Assembly (NCBI GenBank): GCA_020638595.1
Contig: JACKIG010000011.1
Span: forward strand, 1-64,000
Direction of reading: 5' to 3'
Origin: Rhodospirillaceae bacterium
GTDB taxonomy: Bacteria; Pseudomonadota; Alphaproteobacteria; DSM-16000; Inquilinaceae
DNA: 64,000 nt
The notes below the pieces were generated by a model that ran no database searches, was not told where the DNA came from, and worked only from the letters and a program-made list of their open reading frames with translations. How positions within the stretch are numbered: the first letter of the stretch is position 1; the number at the start of each line of letters is the position of its first letter. The translations under genes were made by a program, and so were the position numbers. Shown in pieces: positions 54,225 through 64,000 of the stretch.

Positions 54225-54283
54225 GGGTCTTCCTCCCTCCCGAGGGGTGACTGGTTTCGCTTAGAGTGGACGGATCGTGGCCG

Positions 54284-54835
54284 TCAGTCGAGCTGTAGCA
54301 GGCCTTTGTGCCCCCGGGCCATGGCGGCAACACCGGTGCGGGCGATATCGGACAGGCCGAGCGGCCGCATCAGGCCGATGAACGCGTCCAGCTTGCCGGA
54401 CGATCCGGTCACTTCGAAGGTGAAGCTGTTCACCGTCGAATCCACCACGCGGGCGCGGAAGATATCCGCGATGCGCAGGCTTTCGATGCGGTTGTCGCGG
54501 TTGGAATCGGTCGTCACCTTGACCAGCGCCAGCTCCCGCTCCACGGCCGGACCCTGGTCCGTCAGGTCGGACACCTTGTGGATGGGCACCAGGCGCGCCA
54601 GCTGCGCCTTGATCTGTTCGACGATCATGCGGGTGCCGCTGGTCACGAGCGTGATGCGCGAGCGCCGGCGCTCGATATCGACCTCGGCGACGGTCAGGCT
54701 CTCGATATTGTAGCCGCGGCCTGAGAAAAGGCCGATGACGCGGGCGAGCACGCCCGGCTCATTGTCCACCAGCACCGAGATGGTGTGGCGTTCGATCGGC
54801 TGGTCTTGGGGCGTCATGGGAATGGTTCCGGTCAA
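54284..54835 (-). CDS. ilvN: Acetolactate synthase small (regulatory) subunit
   Basis: 183 residues. The N-terminal ACT domain includes the valine-binding VLVDNEPGVLARVIGLFSG pattern and YNIESLTVAEVD. The C-terminal part ends in DIARTGVAAMARG. It confers feedback inhibition by valine on the large subunit encoded just upstream (85-bp gap). Confidence 0.97.
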   Translation of the reverse strand: MTGTIPMTPQDQPIERHTISVLVDNEPGVLARVIGLFSGRGYNIESLTVAEVDIERRRSRITLVTSGTRMIVEQIKAQLARLVPIHKVSDLTDQGPAVERELALVKVTTDSNRDNRIESLRIADIFRARVVDSTVNSFTFEVTGSSGKLDAFIGLMRPLGLSDIARTGVAAMARGHKGLLQLD

Positions 54836-54920
54836 GTGAGATCAGGGCAGACGGGCACGGCGTCCGGCGTCGGGGTCGCCGTCGACCCCGCGCCGGACGG
54901 GACCGACGGCATCCCGTGCC

Positions 54921-56693
54921 CTATACGAGCACCATGCCCTCCTCCGACGTGCGCTGCTCGCCGCGGTCGTCGGGGCCCAGGATCATGTCGTAATGCGCAG
55001 CACCCCCCGGGATCATCGGGAAGCAGTTTTCCTTGCGGTCGACATGCATGTCGACGATGACGGGTCCTTCGATGGACATCATCTCGCGGATGGTGTCATC
55101 GACTTCCGACACCTTGGTGGCGCGCAGGCCCGTGGCGCCGAAGCTTTCCGCCAGCTTCACGAAATCCGGCAGGCTTTCCATGTAGCTCTCGGAATAGCGC
55201 TCGCCGTGCAGCAGCTCCTGCCACTGGCGGACCATGCCCATCCACTGGTTGTTGGTGATGAACACCTTCACCGGCAGGCGATACTGGGCGATGGTCGACA
55301 GTTCCTGGATGTTCATCATGATCGAGCTTTCGCCCGCCACGTCGATGACCAGCGCATCCGGATGGGCGATCTGCACGCCCATGGCGGCCGGCAGGCCATA
55401 GCCCATGGTGCCGAGCCCGCCGGAGGTCATCCAGCGATGGGGCTCGGAGAAGGGGATGAACTGGGCCGCCCACATCTGGTGCTGGCCGACTTCGGTGGTG
55501 ATGTAGACGTCCTTGTGCTCGGCCGTCAGCTCCGCCAGGCGCTTGATGGCGTATTGCGGCTTGATCACCGCATCGGGCGCCATGTCCTGATGGAACCGCA
55601 GGCAGTCGCGCGCCCGCCAGGCATTGATCTCCGCCCACCAGGCGGCCAGCGCTTCGCGGTCCGGCTGGTAGCCCCGCATCTTCCAGGCTTCCAGCATTTC
55701 CGCCATCGTGATGCCGGCATCGCCGATGATGGCGTGGTCGACGCGCACGTTCTTGTTGATGGAGCTGGGGTCGATGTCGACATGGACCTTCACGCTGTTC
55801 GGGGAGAATTCCGACAGCTTGCCGGTCACGCGGTCATCGAACCGGGCGCCGATGTTGACCATCACATCGCAGTTGTACATCGCCAGGTTCGACTCGTACG
55901 TCCCATGCATGCCGACCATGCCCAGGAAGTGCGGGTCGCCGGCGGGAAACGCGCCCAGGCCCATCAGCGTGCTGGTGCAGGGGTAGCCCGACAGGCGCAC
56001 CAGCTCGCGCAGCAGCCGGCAGGCGCCGGGGCCGGCGTTGATCACGCCGCCGCCGGTGTAGAAGATCGGCTTCTTGGCGTGGGCGATGACCTCGACCGCG
56101 GCGGCCACGGCGTCCTTGTGGGGATGCGTCTGCGGCTTGTAGGTGCGGTGGACGACATCTTCCGGGGAGACATAGTCGCCCTCGGCGAACTGCACATCCT
56201 TCGGCATGTCGATGACGACAGGGCCGGGCCGGCCGCTGCGCGCGACATAGAAGGCCTCGTGCACCGTGCGCGCCACGGCGTTCACGTCCTTCACCAGGTA
56301 GTTGTGCTTGGTGCACGGCCGGGTGATGCCGGTGGTGTCGCATTCCTGGAAGGCGTCGTTGCCGATCAGGTGGGTCGGCACCTGGCCGGTGATGCAGACG
56401 ACCGGGATGCTGTCCATCAGCGCGTCGGTCAGGCCGGTGACGGCGTTGGTCGACCCGGGTCCGGAGGTGACGAGCACCACCCCGACCCTGCCGGTCGAGC
56501 GGGCGTAGCCTTCGGCCGCATGCACGGCCGCCTGCTCGTGCCGGACGAGGATGTGCCGGATGGCATTCTGGCCGAAGATGGCGTCGTAGATCGGCAATAC
56601 AGCGCCGCCGGGATATCCGAAGATGACATCCACACCCTGATCCCGCAGGGCTCTCAGCAGCAGTTGTGCTCCGGTCAATTTACGCTCGCTCAT
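54921..56693 (-). CDS. ilvI: Acetolactate synthase large (catalytic) subunit
   Basis: 590 residues from the ATG at 56693, preceded by CCTCCAAGG; a GTG at 56702 is also in frame. The N-terminal TPP region (GYPGGAVLPIYDAI, RHEQAAVHAAEGYARSTG), the central FAD-type domain and the C-terminal pyrophosphate-binding DVAGESSIMMNIQEL with NNQWMGM are all present. It makes acetolactate and acetohydroxybutyrate with thiamine diphosphate. Confidence 0.97.
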   Translation of the reverse strand: MSERKLTGAQLLLRALRDQGVDVIFGYPGGAVLPIYDAIFGQNAIRHILVRHEQAAVHAAEGYARSTGRVGVVLVTSGPGSTNAVTGLTDALMDSIPVVCITGQVPTHLIGNDAFQECDTTGITRPCTKHNYLVKDVNAVARTVHEAFYVARSGRPGPVVIDMPKDVQFAEGDYVSPEDVVHRTYKPQTHPHKDAVAAAVEVIAHAKKPIFYTGGGVINAGPGACRLLRELVRLSGYPCTSTLMGLGAFPAGDPHFLGMVGMHGTYESNLAMYNCDVMVNIGARFDDRVTGKLSEFSPNSVKVHVDIDPSSINKNVRVDHAIIGDAGITMAEMLEAWKMRGYQPDREALAAWWAEINAWRARDCLRFHQDMAPDAVIKPQYAIKRLAELTAEHKDVYITTEVGQHQMWAAQFIPFSEPHRWMTSGGLGTMGYGLPAAMGVQIAHPDALVIDVAGESSIMMNIQELSTIAQYRLPVKVFITNNQWMGMVRQWQELLHGERYSESYMESLPDFVKLAESFGATGLRATKVSEVDDTIREMMSIEGPVIVDMHVDRKENCFPMIPGGAAHYDMILGPDDRGEQRTSEEGMVLV

Positions 56694-56709
56694 CTCGTTC
56701 ACCTTGGAG

Positions 56710-56730
56710 GGGGTGAAACCATTTCACCCC
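56710..56730 (-). promoter_or_regulatory. Hairpin in the ilvI 5' UTR
   Basis: Perfect 9-bp arms (GGGGTGAAA/TTTCACCCC) with a 3-base loop end about nine bases before the ribosome-binding site CCTCCAAGG of ilvI. Its position could let folding affect translation initiation. No leader peptide rich in branched-chain codons is evident. Confidence 0.5.
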
Positions 56731-56807
56731 GAATATTGAAGCCCCTAGGTATTTTGCACCGCACCATAGGAGGAAGTTGGGCAACCTAGTCCGCTTGGCG
56801 CTTGGGG

Positions 56808-57767
56808 TCAATTCCCGCGACAAAGATCCGACAATATCCTGTGCGCTGTGCTTTCCGAATATTGCGCGGGGATGACAGTCCATCGGCGCAGGCCGGCGGC
56901 GTCCCGAGGCCGTTGGTGACGGAACCAGGTCGATTGGCGCTTGGCGTAGCGCCGGGTGGCGGTCTGTGCGCCCGCCACCGCCGCCGCCAAGGTCAGGCGT
57001 CCGTCGATCACGCCCATCAGTTCGGGCACGCCGAGCGCCTTCATCGCCGGCAGGCCCGGCGGCAGGCCGAGGGCGGCCAGGGCCCGCACTTCCTCCACGG
57101 CGCCGTCATCGATCATCCGCAGGAAGCGGCTGTCGCAGGCCGCGTAGAGCTGGTGGCGCGGCGGGTCGAGGACGATCACGGCAAATCGAAGCCCCTCGGG
57201 CGCGCCGACCCTGGGCTGCGACTGCCAATCGGCCAGCGACCGTCCGGTGGCGCGGACGACCTCCCACGCGCGGATCAGCCGCTGGGTATCCCCGGCATGC
57301 AGGCGCGCGGCCATCTGCGGGTCGACAAGCGCCAGCTCCGCCCGGAACCGCTCGCCGCCGAGGGCGGCATGCCGGGCGGTGGCCTCCGCGCGGATGTCGT
57401 CGGCGATATCCGGGACGGGCGACAGGCCCTCGATCAGCGCTCTCAGGTACAGGCCCGTCCCGCCGGCCAGAATCGGCAGCCGGCCGTCCCGATGCGCCAC
57501 GGCGATTTCCGCCAGCGCCAGCCGGCGCCACCGGGCGGCCGAGCAGGCCTGCGCCGCAGGCAGGATGCCGTACAGGCGGTGCGGCGCGCGGGCGAGGGCG
57601 TCCCGGCCCGGCCGGGCGGTGAGGATGCGAAGCTCGCCATAGACCTGCATGCTGTCGGCATTGACGACCACGCCGCCGCGGGCCTCGGCCAGGTCCAGCG
57701 CCAGCGCGGACTTGCCGCTTGCTGTCGGGCCGGCGATGGCAAGAACGTTGATGTCGTCAGTCGCCAT
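56808..57767 (-). CDS. miaA: tRNA dimethylallyltransferase
   Basis: 319 residues from the ATG at 57767; longer in-frame starts lie inside the divergent serB region and are unlikely. The P-loop GPTASGKSALALDL and the substrate-binding VVNADSMQVYGEL are near the start, and AGGTGLYLRALIEG near 105. It transfers dimethylallyl to A37 of tRNAs reading codons that start with U. It is divergent from serB, 64 bp away. Confidence 0.95.
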   Translation of the reverse strand: MATDDINVLAIAGPTASGKSALALDLAEARGGVVVNADSMQVYGELRILTARPGRDALARAPHRLYGILPAAQACSAARWRRLALAEIAVAHRDGRLPILAGGTGLYLRALIEGLSPVPDIADDIRAEATARHAALGGERFRAELALVDPQMAARLHAGDTQRLIRAWEVVRATGRSLADWQSQPRVGAPEGLRFAVIVLDPPRHQLYAACDSRFLRMIDDGAVEEVRALAALGLPPGLPAMKALGVPELMGVIDGRLTLAAAVAGAQTATRRYAKRQSTWFRHQRPRDAAGLRRWTVIPAQYSESTAHRILSDLCRGN

Positions 57768-57831
57768 GGTGGACAGGGGCCGGTCCCGGGCAGCAGACTC
57801 CGATGATCTTCGGCCGACGGTGCTCTCGGAC

Positions 57832-58728
57832 ATGGACAAGGTGCTTACGCTTATCGCCGGCGGTGCCGGCGGGCTGGACGACGGCATTGTCGCCGCAGCG
57901 GGGGCGGCCCTGCAACGTGTCGGCGCCGGACCGGGCGCACCGCAATGGCTGGCCGACGGGCTGGCCTGCGACCTGCCGTTCGCGGGGTCCGATCCGCGGG
58001 TTGCCGCGCGGGCCGTGCAGGCGGGCCTTGCGGGGCAGGCGGTCGACGCGGTGGCCCAGCCGGTCCAAGGCCGTCGCAAGGCGCTGCTGGTCGCCGACAT
58101 GGACATGACCGTCATCACGCACGAGACGCTGGACGAGATCGCGGCGGAAGCGGGTGTGGGCGACACGGTCGCCGCGATCACCCGGCGGGCGATGAACGGG
58201 GAGATCGACTTCGCCGAAGCGCTGCATGAGCGGGTGGCGCTGCTGCGCGGTCATCCGGCCGCGCTGCTGGACCGCGTGCTGGACCGGACGCAGCTGACCC
58301 CGGGCGCACGATCGCTGGTGGCCACCATGCGGGCCGGCGGGGCCACCTGTATCCTCGTGTCCGGCGGCTTCACCCACTTCACGGCGCCGGTCGCCGCCGC
58401 CGCCGGCTTCCAAGCCGCGGAGGGAAATCAGCTGGAGATCGCCGGCGGCCGGCTGACTGGCCGGGTCGTGGGGCCGGTCGTCGACAAGCACCGCAAGGTG
58501 GCGGCCCTGCACGACTGGACCAGCCGCCTCGGTCTCGAGCGAGGACAGACCCTGGCGGTGGGCGACGGCGCGAACGACCTGCCCATGCTGCTGGAGGCCG
58601 GGCTGGGCGTCGCCTTCCACGCCAAGCCGGTGGTGCGCGATCAGGCGCCGGCCCGCATCGACCATGGCGACCTGTCCGCGCTGCTCTACCTGCAAGGCTA
58701 CCGGCGGGACGAGATCCTGCCCGATTGA
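57832..58728 (+). CDS. serB: Phosphoserine phosphatase
   Basis: 298 residues from the ATG at 57832. The HAD motifs are VADMDMTVI (DxDxT nucleophile), ILVSGGFTHFT and KHRKVAAL with GDGANDLPML. An N-terminal ACT-like part of about 80 residues precedes it, as in SerB. It completes serine synthesis by hydrolysing phosphoserine. Confidence 0.95.
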   Translation: MDKVLTLIAGGAGGLDDGIVAAAGAALQRVGAGPGAPQWLADGLACDLPFAGSDPRVAARAVQAGLAGQAVDAVAQPVQGRRKALLVADMDMTVITHETLDEIAAEAGVGDTVAAITRRAMNGEIDFAEALHERVALLRGHPAALLDRVLDRTQLTPGARSLVATMRAGGATCILVSGGFTHFTAPVAAAAGFQAAEGNQLEIAGGRLTGRVVGPVVDKHRKVAALHDWTSRLGLERGQTLAVGDGANDLPMLLEAGLGVAFHAKPVVRDQAPARIDHGDLSALLYLQGYRRDEILPD

Positions 58729-58750
58729 CGGCAGCGGCCGCCCGCCGCCG

Positions 58751-60253
58751 TCAGTCCTCGGCGCCGATCGTCAGCGGCACGAATCGCAGGTCGCCCCTAC
58801 GGTCGACCAGCAGCAGCACCGACCGCCGGCCGCTGGCGCGGGCATCGTCGATCCGGTCCACCACGTCGCGCGGGGTCGAAACGGCTTCCTGTCCGACCTC
58901 CAGGATCACTTCGCCCTCGACCAGCCCCTTTTCCGCCGCGGGGCTGCCGGGCTCGACGGCGGTGATGACGACGCCGTCGCCTTCGGGCAGATCGAACTGG
59001 CCCTGCAGCTCCGGCGACATCGATTCCAGCGTCAGCCCCAGGTCGTCCAGCGTCCGTCCGGCATCTGGTTCCGTCGGCACGGCCGCGATCAGGCCATCGT
59101 CCTCAGCCTGTTCCAGCTCGCCGAGGACGACCTCGACATCCACCATCTCGCCGCGCCGCCACACGCGCACGAGCACGCGCTTGTCGACCTCCGTGTCGGC
59201 CACCAGGCGGGGCAGGCGCCGCATCTCCGGCACCGCCTGCCCATCGAATTCCAGGATGACGTCGCCCGGTTCGATGCCCGCATCGGCTGCCGGCCCGTCG
59301 GGCGTGACGCTGGCCACCAGCGCCCCGCGCGGGGCTTCGAGGTCCAGGCTCTCCGCGATCTCCTCGGTGACGGTCTGGATGCGCACACCCAGCCAGCCCC
59401 GGCGGGTGCGCCCGTATTCGCGGATCTGGTCGATGACCGACCGGGCCAGCGACGACGGAATGGCGAATCCGATGCCGACCGAACCGCCGGACGGCGAAAA
59501 GATCGCCGTATTGATGCCGATGACCTCGCCGTCGGTGTTGAACATCGGCCCGCCGGAATTGCCGCGGTTGATCGACGCATCCGTCTGGATGAAGTCGTCG
59601 TAGGGTCCGGCGTTGATGTCGCGCGCGATGGCGGAAATGATGCCCGCCGTCACCGTTCCGCCCAGGCCGAAGGGATTGCCGATCGCGACCACCCAGTCGC
59701 CGACCCGCATCGTGCTGCTGTCACCCCAGACGACATGCGGCAGGTCCACGTCGCTTTCGATCGTCAGCAGGGCAAGGTCCGTCTTGTCGTCCCAACCGAC
59801 CAGCTGGGCCGGAAGATTGGTGTCGTCCTGCAAGATCACCGTGATTTCATCGGCGCCGTCGATGACGTGGTAGTTGGTGACGACGTAATTGTCCTCGATC
59901 AGGAACCCGGACCCCAGCGCCGTCGCCCGTCGCGGCGGCAGGTTCGGGCCGTGGCGGCGTTCGAAGTCGCGGAAGAACTCCTCGAACGGCGAGCCCGGCG
60001 GGAACTGCGGGATCTCCGGCCCTTCGAACTCGCGCCCACCGACGGTCTGGCTGGTGGAGATGTTCACGACCGCGGGCAGCAGGCGTTCCGCCAGGTCGGC
60101 GAAGCTGTCCGGCACGTCCGCGCGCGCATTCTGCGTGGCGAGCATCGCCGAGACCGCAAGGGCGACGCCAAGCCACAACACCATCCCTATCGACGACGCC
60201 GCCTGTGCCGCCGCAACCGCCCGATTGCCTCGTGTCATCCCGATCGCTCTCAT
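58751..60253 (-). CDS. Do/DegP-like periplasmic serine protease
   Basis: About 500 residues from the ATG at 60253; the ATG at 60238 is an alternative. A signal segment (SSIGMVLWLGVALAVSAM, then ARA) precedes the trypsin-like domain with the triad in VTNYHVIDG, KTDLALL and RGNSGGPM. Two PDZ domains follow near residues 265-355 and 400-490 (GIEPGDVILEFDGQ, EGEVILEVGQE). It degrades misfolded envelope proteins. It is next to DUF2065 and hflCK, a common arrangement in Alphaproteobacteria. Confidence 0.95.
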   Translation of the reverse strand: MRAIGMTRGNRAVAAAQAASSIGMVLWLGVALAVSAMLATQNARADVPDSFADLAERLLPAVVNISTSQTVGGREFEGPEIPQFPPGSPFEEFFRDFERRHGPNLPPRRATALGSGFLIEDNYVVTNYHVIDGADEITVILQDDTNLPAQLVGWDDKTDLALLTIESDVDLPHVVWGDSSTMRVGDWVVAIGNPFGLGGTVTAGIISAIARDINAGPYDDFIQTDASINRGNSGGPMFNTDGEVIGINTAIFSPSGGSVGIGFAIPSSLARSVIDQIREYGRTRRGWLGVRIQTVTEEIAESLDLEAPRGALVASVTPDGPAADAGIEPGDVILEFDGQAVPEMRRLPRLVADTEVDKRVLVRVWRRGEMVDVEVVLGELEQAEDDGLIAAVPTEPDAGRTLDDLGLTLESMSPELQGQFDLPEGDGVVITAVEPGSPAAEKGLVEGEVILEVGQEAVSTPRDVVDRIDDARASGRRSVLLLVDRRGDLRFVPLTIGAED

Positions 60254-60406
60254 TGGTGCTCTATCTGCATGATCGTTGTGCGGCAGCCAGTTCCGGGGGC
60301 CAGGGCCCTTCGACTGCGCGGGTGGCCGACTTTCCGATCCCTCCGAATGGCGCCGCAATATGGTTCAATTTGGGCAAGCCGTCGAGGCTACCGCCCGGAC
60401 CGCAGC

Positions 60407-60592
60407 CTAACCCCGCAGCAGCCACAGGCAGGCGATGCCCACGACCGCGGCGGCCAGCCCCGCCGCCCGCAGCGCGTGGCCCGGCACCTCCAGCAGCTGG
60501 GCGATCATCCGCTTCATGCCGTCGGGGAAGGCCGCATACAGCAGCCCCTCAAGCACGAGCAGCAGGGCCAGGGCCGTCAGAAGGTCGTCCAC
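60407..60592 (-). CDS. DUF2065 small membrane protein
   Basis: 61 residues with two hydrophobic segments (LLTALALLLVLEGLLYAAF and AAGLAAAVVGIACLWLLR) and the DUF2065 pattern. It lies between hflC and the protease gene, as seen in many Proteobacteria. The function is unknown; from context it may assist the HflKC/FtsH system. Confidence 0.87.
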   Translation of the reverse strand: MDDLLTALALLLVLEGLLYAAFPDGMKRMIAQLLEVPGHALRAAGLAAAVVGIACLWLLRG

Positions 60593-60657
60593 GGGGGCAG
60601 GGGCCTTTGGCCGTTCCCCGCCGCCGACGGTGACGCCGGCGGCGGGGAAAGCGGCCG

Positions 60658-61893
60658 CTACTCGACGACCGGCGACGCGTCTTCCGGCGCCGGCAGGACT
60701 GCGCCGCCGTCCGGCGCGGCTTCGGGCACCACGGAGTCGTCCGGGGCGGCCTCCGGCAGCGGCGGCAGAATCGACGACGGTGCGGTCGACTGGTCCATCG
60801 CCACGGTGGTACGCCGCAGATCCGCAGGCAGGTCGCCGCAGAACCGCGCCGGATCGATGGGCTCCAGTGCTCCGACGCCCGAATCCGCGTCCTCGCTGCT
60901 GACCTCGCCGATCACATCTTCGAGATCCGCCAGCGGCGCATCGACGATGGGGCCAATTCGCGGCCCGCCTTCGTCGTCCGCGCCCGGCCGGTCCCGCGAG
61001 GGGGCCGGGATGACCGGCGTATGCAGCGATGCCGTGTCGAGCTGGTTGAAGTAGCGGAAGAACTCGCTGTTGGGCGACAGCACCAGGGTGGTGTCATCGC
61101 TGGACAGCGCCGTTCGGTACGCTTCCAGCGAGCGGTAGAAGGCGAAGAATTCCGGCGCGCGCGAGAAGGCATCGGCCTGGATGGTGATGGCCTCGCCGTC
61201 GCCGATACCGCGCAGCGACTGCGATTGGCGGCGGGCATGGGCCAGGATCACCGTTTCCACGCAATCGGCATAGGACCGGATGCGTCGGGCGGATGCTTCG
61301 CCCTGCGCCCGGAAATCCGCCGCTTCCTGCTGGCGTTCCGACCGCATCCGCCGGAACACGGCCTCGCGCGTGTCGACCGGGACGTCGGCCCGGCCGATGC
61401 GCACGTCGACGATGCCGATGCCGAAGCTCAGGGCCTGGGCCTCCACCTCCTGGCGGATGGCGTTCATGATCACCGCGCGTTCTTCCGACAGGATTTCCTG
61501 CTGGGTCTGGTTGCCCAGGACGCGGCGCAGTGCGGCATTGGTGACGGTCGAAATGCGGGCGCGGGCACCTTCCTCGTTGGTCACGGTCTGGAAGAACCGC
61601 AGGGGGTCGATGATGCGGTAGCGCACGAAGGCATCGACATCGAGCCGACGCTGGTCTTCCAGGATCACCTGCTCGGTGGGCGGGTCGACGCTCAGGATCC
61701 GGCGCTCGTAGGACCGGACCTCCTGGATGAAGGGCAGCTTCATGTGCAGCCCGGGTTCGTTGATCACCCGCTTGGGATCACCGAACTGGACCACGATGAC
61801 CTGTTCGGTCATCTGCACGGTGAAGAAGGCGGACGACGCGATGATGCCGATGACGACGATGACCGCGCCGAGGATTGCGAGAGTGCGGTTCAT
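60658..61893 (-). CDS. hflC: HflC, FtsH-associated SPFH protein
   Basis: 411 residues. One N-terminal membrane anchor (LAILGAVIVVIGIIASSAFF) is followed by the SPFH domain (MTEQVIVVQFGDPKRVI, VNEPGLHMKLPFIQEV-like) and a coiled coil. The C-terminus is about 80-100 residues longer than typical HflC and Asp/Pro/Ala-rich. HflKC regulates the FtsH protease in the inner membrane. The start overlaps the hflK stop by four bases. Confidence 0.95.
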   Translation of the reverse strand: MNRTLAILGAVIVVIGIIASSAFFTVQMTEQVIVVQFGDPKRVINEPGLHMKLPFIQEVRSYERRILSVDPPTEQVILEDQRRLDVDAFVRYRIIDPLRFFQTVTNEEGARARISTVTNAALRRVLGNQTQQEILSEERAVIMNAIRQEVEAQALSFGIGIVDVRIGRADVPVDTREAVFRRMRSERQQEAADFRAQGEASARRIRSYADCVETVILAHARRQSQSLRGIGDGEAITIQADAFSRAPEFFAFYRSLEAYRTALSSDDTTLVLSPNSEFFRYFNQLDTASLHTPVIPAPSRDRPGADDEGGPRIGPIVDAPLADLEDVIGEVSSEDADSGVGALEPIDPARFCGDLPADLRRTTVAMDQSTAPSSILPPLPEAAPDDSVVPEAAPDGGAVLPAPEDASPVVE

Positions 61894-63035
61894 CGGGCGT
61901 CTCCCTCGGTCTGGGACCGCGGCCTCAACTCATCCAAGGGCAGGTACGGGACGATGCCCTGGCTGCCTTCGGCGTCGCTGTCGATGATGATCTTGCTCAT
62001 GTTGCGCAGCACGTCCTCGATCGTCTCGATGAAGAGACGCTGTGCGGTGACATCCGGGGACGCCGTGTAGGAAGTCAGAACCGACAGGAAGCGCTGGGCA
62101 TCACCATCCGCCAGGGCGACGACTTCCGCCCGGTAGGCGATGGCTTCCTGCACCAGGCCGAAGGCCTCACCTTCCGCCTGTTGCGTCTTTTGGTTGTAGT
62201 AGGCCTGCGCTTCGTTCCGCAGGGTATCCAGGTCCTGGCGTGCCCGGATCACCTCGCTGAAGGCGTCGATGACGTCGCCGGGCGGGTCCACGCTTTGCAG
62301 CTGCACCTCGGTGATCTCGATGCCGGCGCCGTATTCGTCCAGCACGCCCTGGATCAGCTGGCGGCTCTGCTGCTCGATGATGCCGCGGGCCTCGCTCAGC
62401 GCGGGCTGGATGTTGGTGCGGCCGATGATCTCGCGCATGGCGCTCTCGGCGACGATCTTCACCGTTTCTTCCGGGTTGCGGACATTGAACAGGAAATCGC
62501 GCGCGTTGTTGATGCGCCAGAGGACGGTGAAGTCGATGTCGATGATGTTCTCGTCGCCCGTCAGCATGAGGCTCTCGCCCGGGATATCCCGGACCGAGGT
62601 CCCCTGCCGGGCGTCGGTGGCGCCGACGAAACCGATATCGATGCGGTTCACGCGCGTAACCGACGGCGTGAGGACGGATTCGATCGGGGCGGGCAGGTGG
62701 TAATGCAACCCGGGCTCGGTGCTGCGGATGTACTGGCCGAAGCGCATCACCACACCCTGCTGGTCCGGTTGCACCCGGTAGAACCCGGTGGCCAGCCAAA
62801 CGAGCACGATGATGATCACGACGATCAGAATGCCGCGGCCGCCTCCGAAGCCGCTGGGCAGAATTTTCTTGAAGCGATCCTGGCTGCGCCGCAGCATCTC
62901 TTCCAGATCGGGCGGCGTCGGGCCGCCTCCGCCACCGCCGCCGGAGCGACCTCCCCATGGGTTTCCGCCGCCGCCTGACGACCCCCAAGGGCCGCCGCCG
63001 CCGCCGCTGCCCCCTCCCTGCTGGCTCCAAGGCAT
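61890..63035 (-). CDS. hflK: HflK, FtsH-associated SPFH protein
   Basis: 381 residues. A Gly-rich N-terminus (WSQQGGGSGGGGG pattern) leads to TPPDLEEMLRRSQDRFKK, one membrane anchor (GILIVVIIIVLVWLATGFY) and an SPFH domain with VQPDQQGVVMRFGQY. It forms the HflKC complex around FtsH. It is upstream of hflC in one operon and divergent from mrp. Confidence 0.96.
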   Translation of the reverse strand: MPWSQQGGGSGGGGGPWGSSGGGGNPWGGRSGGGGGGGPTPPDLEEMLRRSQDRFKKILPSGFGGGRGILIVVIIIVLVWLATGFYRVQPDQQGVVMRFGQYIRSTEPGLHYHLPAPIESVLTPSVTRVNRIDIGFVGATDARQGTSVRDIPGESLMLTGDENIIDIDFTVLWRINNARDFLFNVRNPEETVKIVAESAMREIIGRTNIQPALSEARGIIEQQSRQLIQGVLDEYGAGIEITEVQLQSVDPPGDVIDAFSEVIRARQDLDTLRNEAQAYYNQKTQQAEGEAFGLVQEAIAYRAEVVALADGDAQRFLSVLTSYTASPDVTAQRLFIETIEDVLRNMSKIIIDSDAEGSQGIVPYLPLDELRPRSQTEGDAR

Positions 63036-63057
63036 CTGTATGGCATTCCCCGCTAGA

Positions 63058-63073
63058 ACGTGATCACGTGATC
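63058..63073. promoter_or_regulatory. Overlapping palindromes upstream of hflK and mrp
   Basis: ACGTGATCACGT (63058-63069) and GATCACGTGATC (63062-63073) are each perfect 12-bp palindromes that overlap, 23 bp upstream of hflK in the 150-bp divergent gap with mrp. This may be a regulator binding site for one or both genes. No regulator is identified. Confidence 0.45.
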
Positions 63074-63187
63074 GGCGTGCTGATTTGACCCCTGCCGGGT
63101 CGCAGCCGGTTATACATGACGGTATGGGCTTTTCCTAAAGCCGGCCGTACGGCACCGAATTTGGACGACGAGGCGGAGTTTTCAACC

Positions 63188-64000
<813 letters not shown>

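Overview
The window is GC-rich chromosomal DNA whose genes (mreBCD-mrdAB, leuA, ilvI-ilvN-ilvC, miaA/serB, a Do-type protease, DUF2065, hflC/hflK, mrp) are arranged as is usual in Alphaproteobacteria, most like Rhodospirillales. This assignment is inferred from gene content and order. No rRNA or other marker is present to fix the genus.

Bases 1-19300 are chromosomal. They hold the tail of a peptide ABC transporter (two ATPases), an EamA exporter, an orphan Mu GemA-like protein, a dienelactone-hydrolase-like enzyme, and a two-gene operon for very large exported proteins. The first of these has five EPND-type repeats, a discoidin-like region and two VWA domains. Its upstream partner is Sel1/transglutaminase-like. 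Then come an unknown protein paired with a DyP peroxidase, a frameshifted LAS-type metallopeptidase-like gene, a PagL-like lipid A deacylase, a divergent flavin reductase/HxlR pair and a GNAT acetyltransferase.

Bases 19301-39581 are a 20.3 kb genomic island in the 3' half of a tRNA-Lys(CUU) gene. Perfect 46-bp repeats bound it, the right copy lying inside the intact tRNA. A tyrosine integrase and an AlpA-like regulator lie at the left end. A 9-bp motif (TGAGCCTAA or TGAGCCTAG) occurs in clusters just inside both ends and is probably the integrase arm site. Cargo includes a PIN-like nuclease with an unknown partner, a RelB/RelE-type toxin-antitoxin pair, a zinc-ribbon/DUF3768 pair, a transfer module (membrane protein, VirD4-like ATPase, replication-relaxation protein), an XRE/RuvC-like pair, a 107-bp nested palindrome, an Mrr-like endonuclease, a large serine recombinase with a duplicated tail, and an AbiEii-type nucleotidyltransferase fused to a zinc finger. 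An AT-rich three-gene cassette (GNAT, polytopic membrane protein, sodium:solute symporter) and a second VirD4/TraG-like ATPase follow. With no mating-pair genes, the island looks mobilizable rather than self-transmissible.

Bases 39612-64000 return to the chromosome. The cell-shape genes mreB, mreC, mreD, mrdA and mrdB lie on the minus strand, followed by leuA and a signalling cluster: an EAL protein, a hybrid histidine kinase with an ethylene-receptor-like sensor, and a divergent REC-EAL regulator. Then come the branched-chain amino acid operon ilvI-ilvN-ilvC, miaA divergent from serB, and the envelope quality-control genes (Do-type protease, DUF2065, HflC, HflK). The window ends inside mrp.

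The strongest candidates for new biology are the ethylene-receptor-like kinase cluster, the AbiEii/zinc-finger fusion, the AT-rich GNAT/membrane/symporter cassette, the PIN pair, and the giant PPC/VWA protein with its transglutaminase-like partner.
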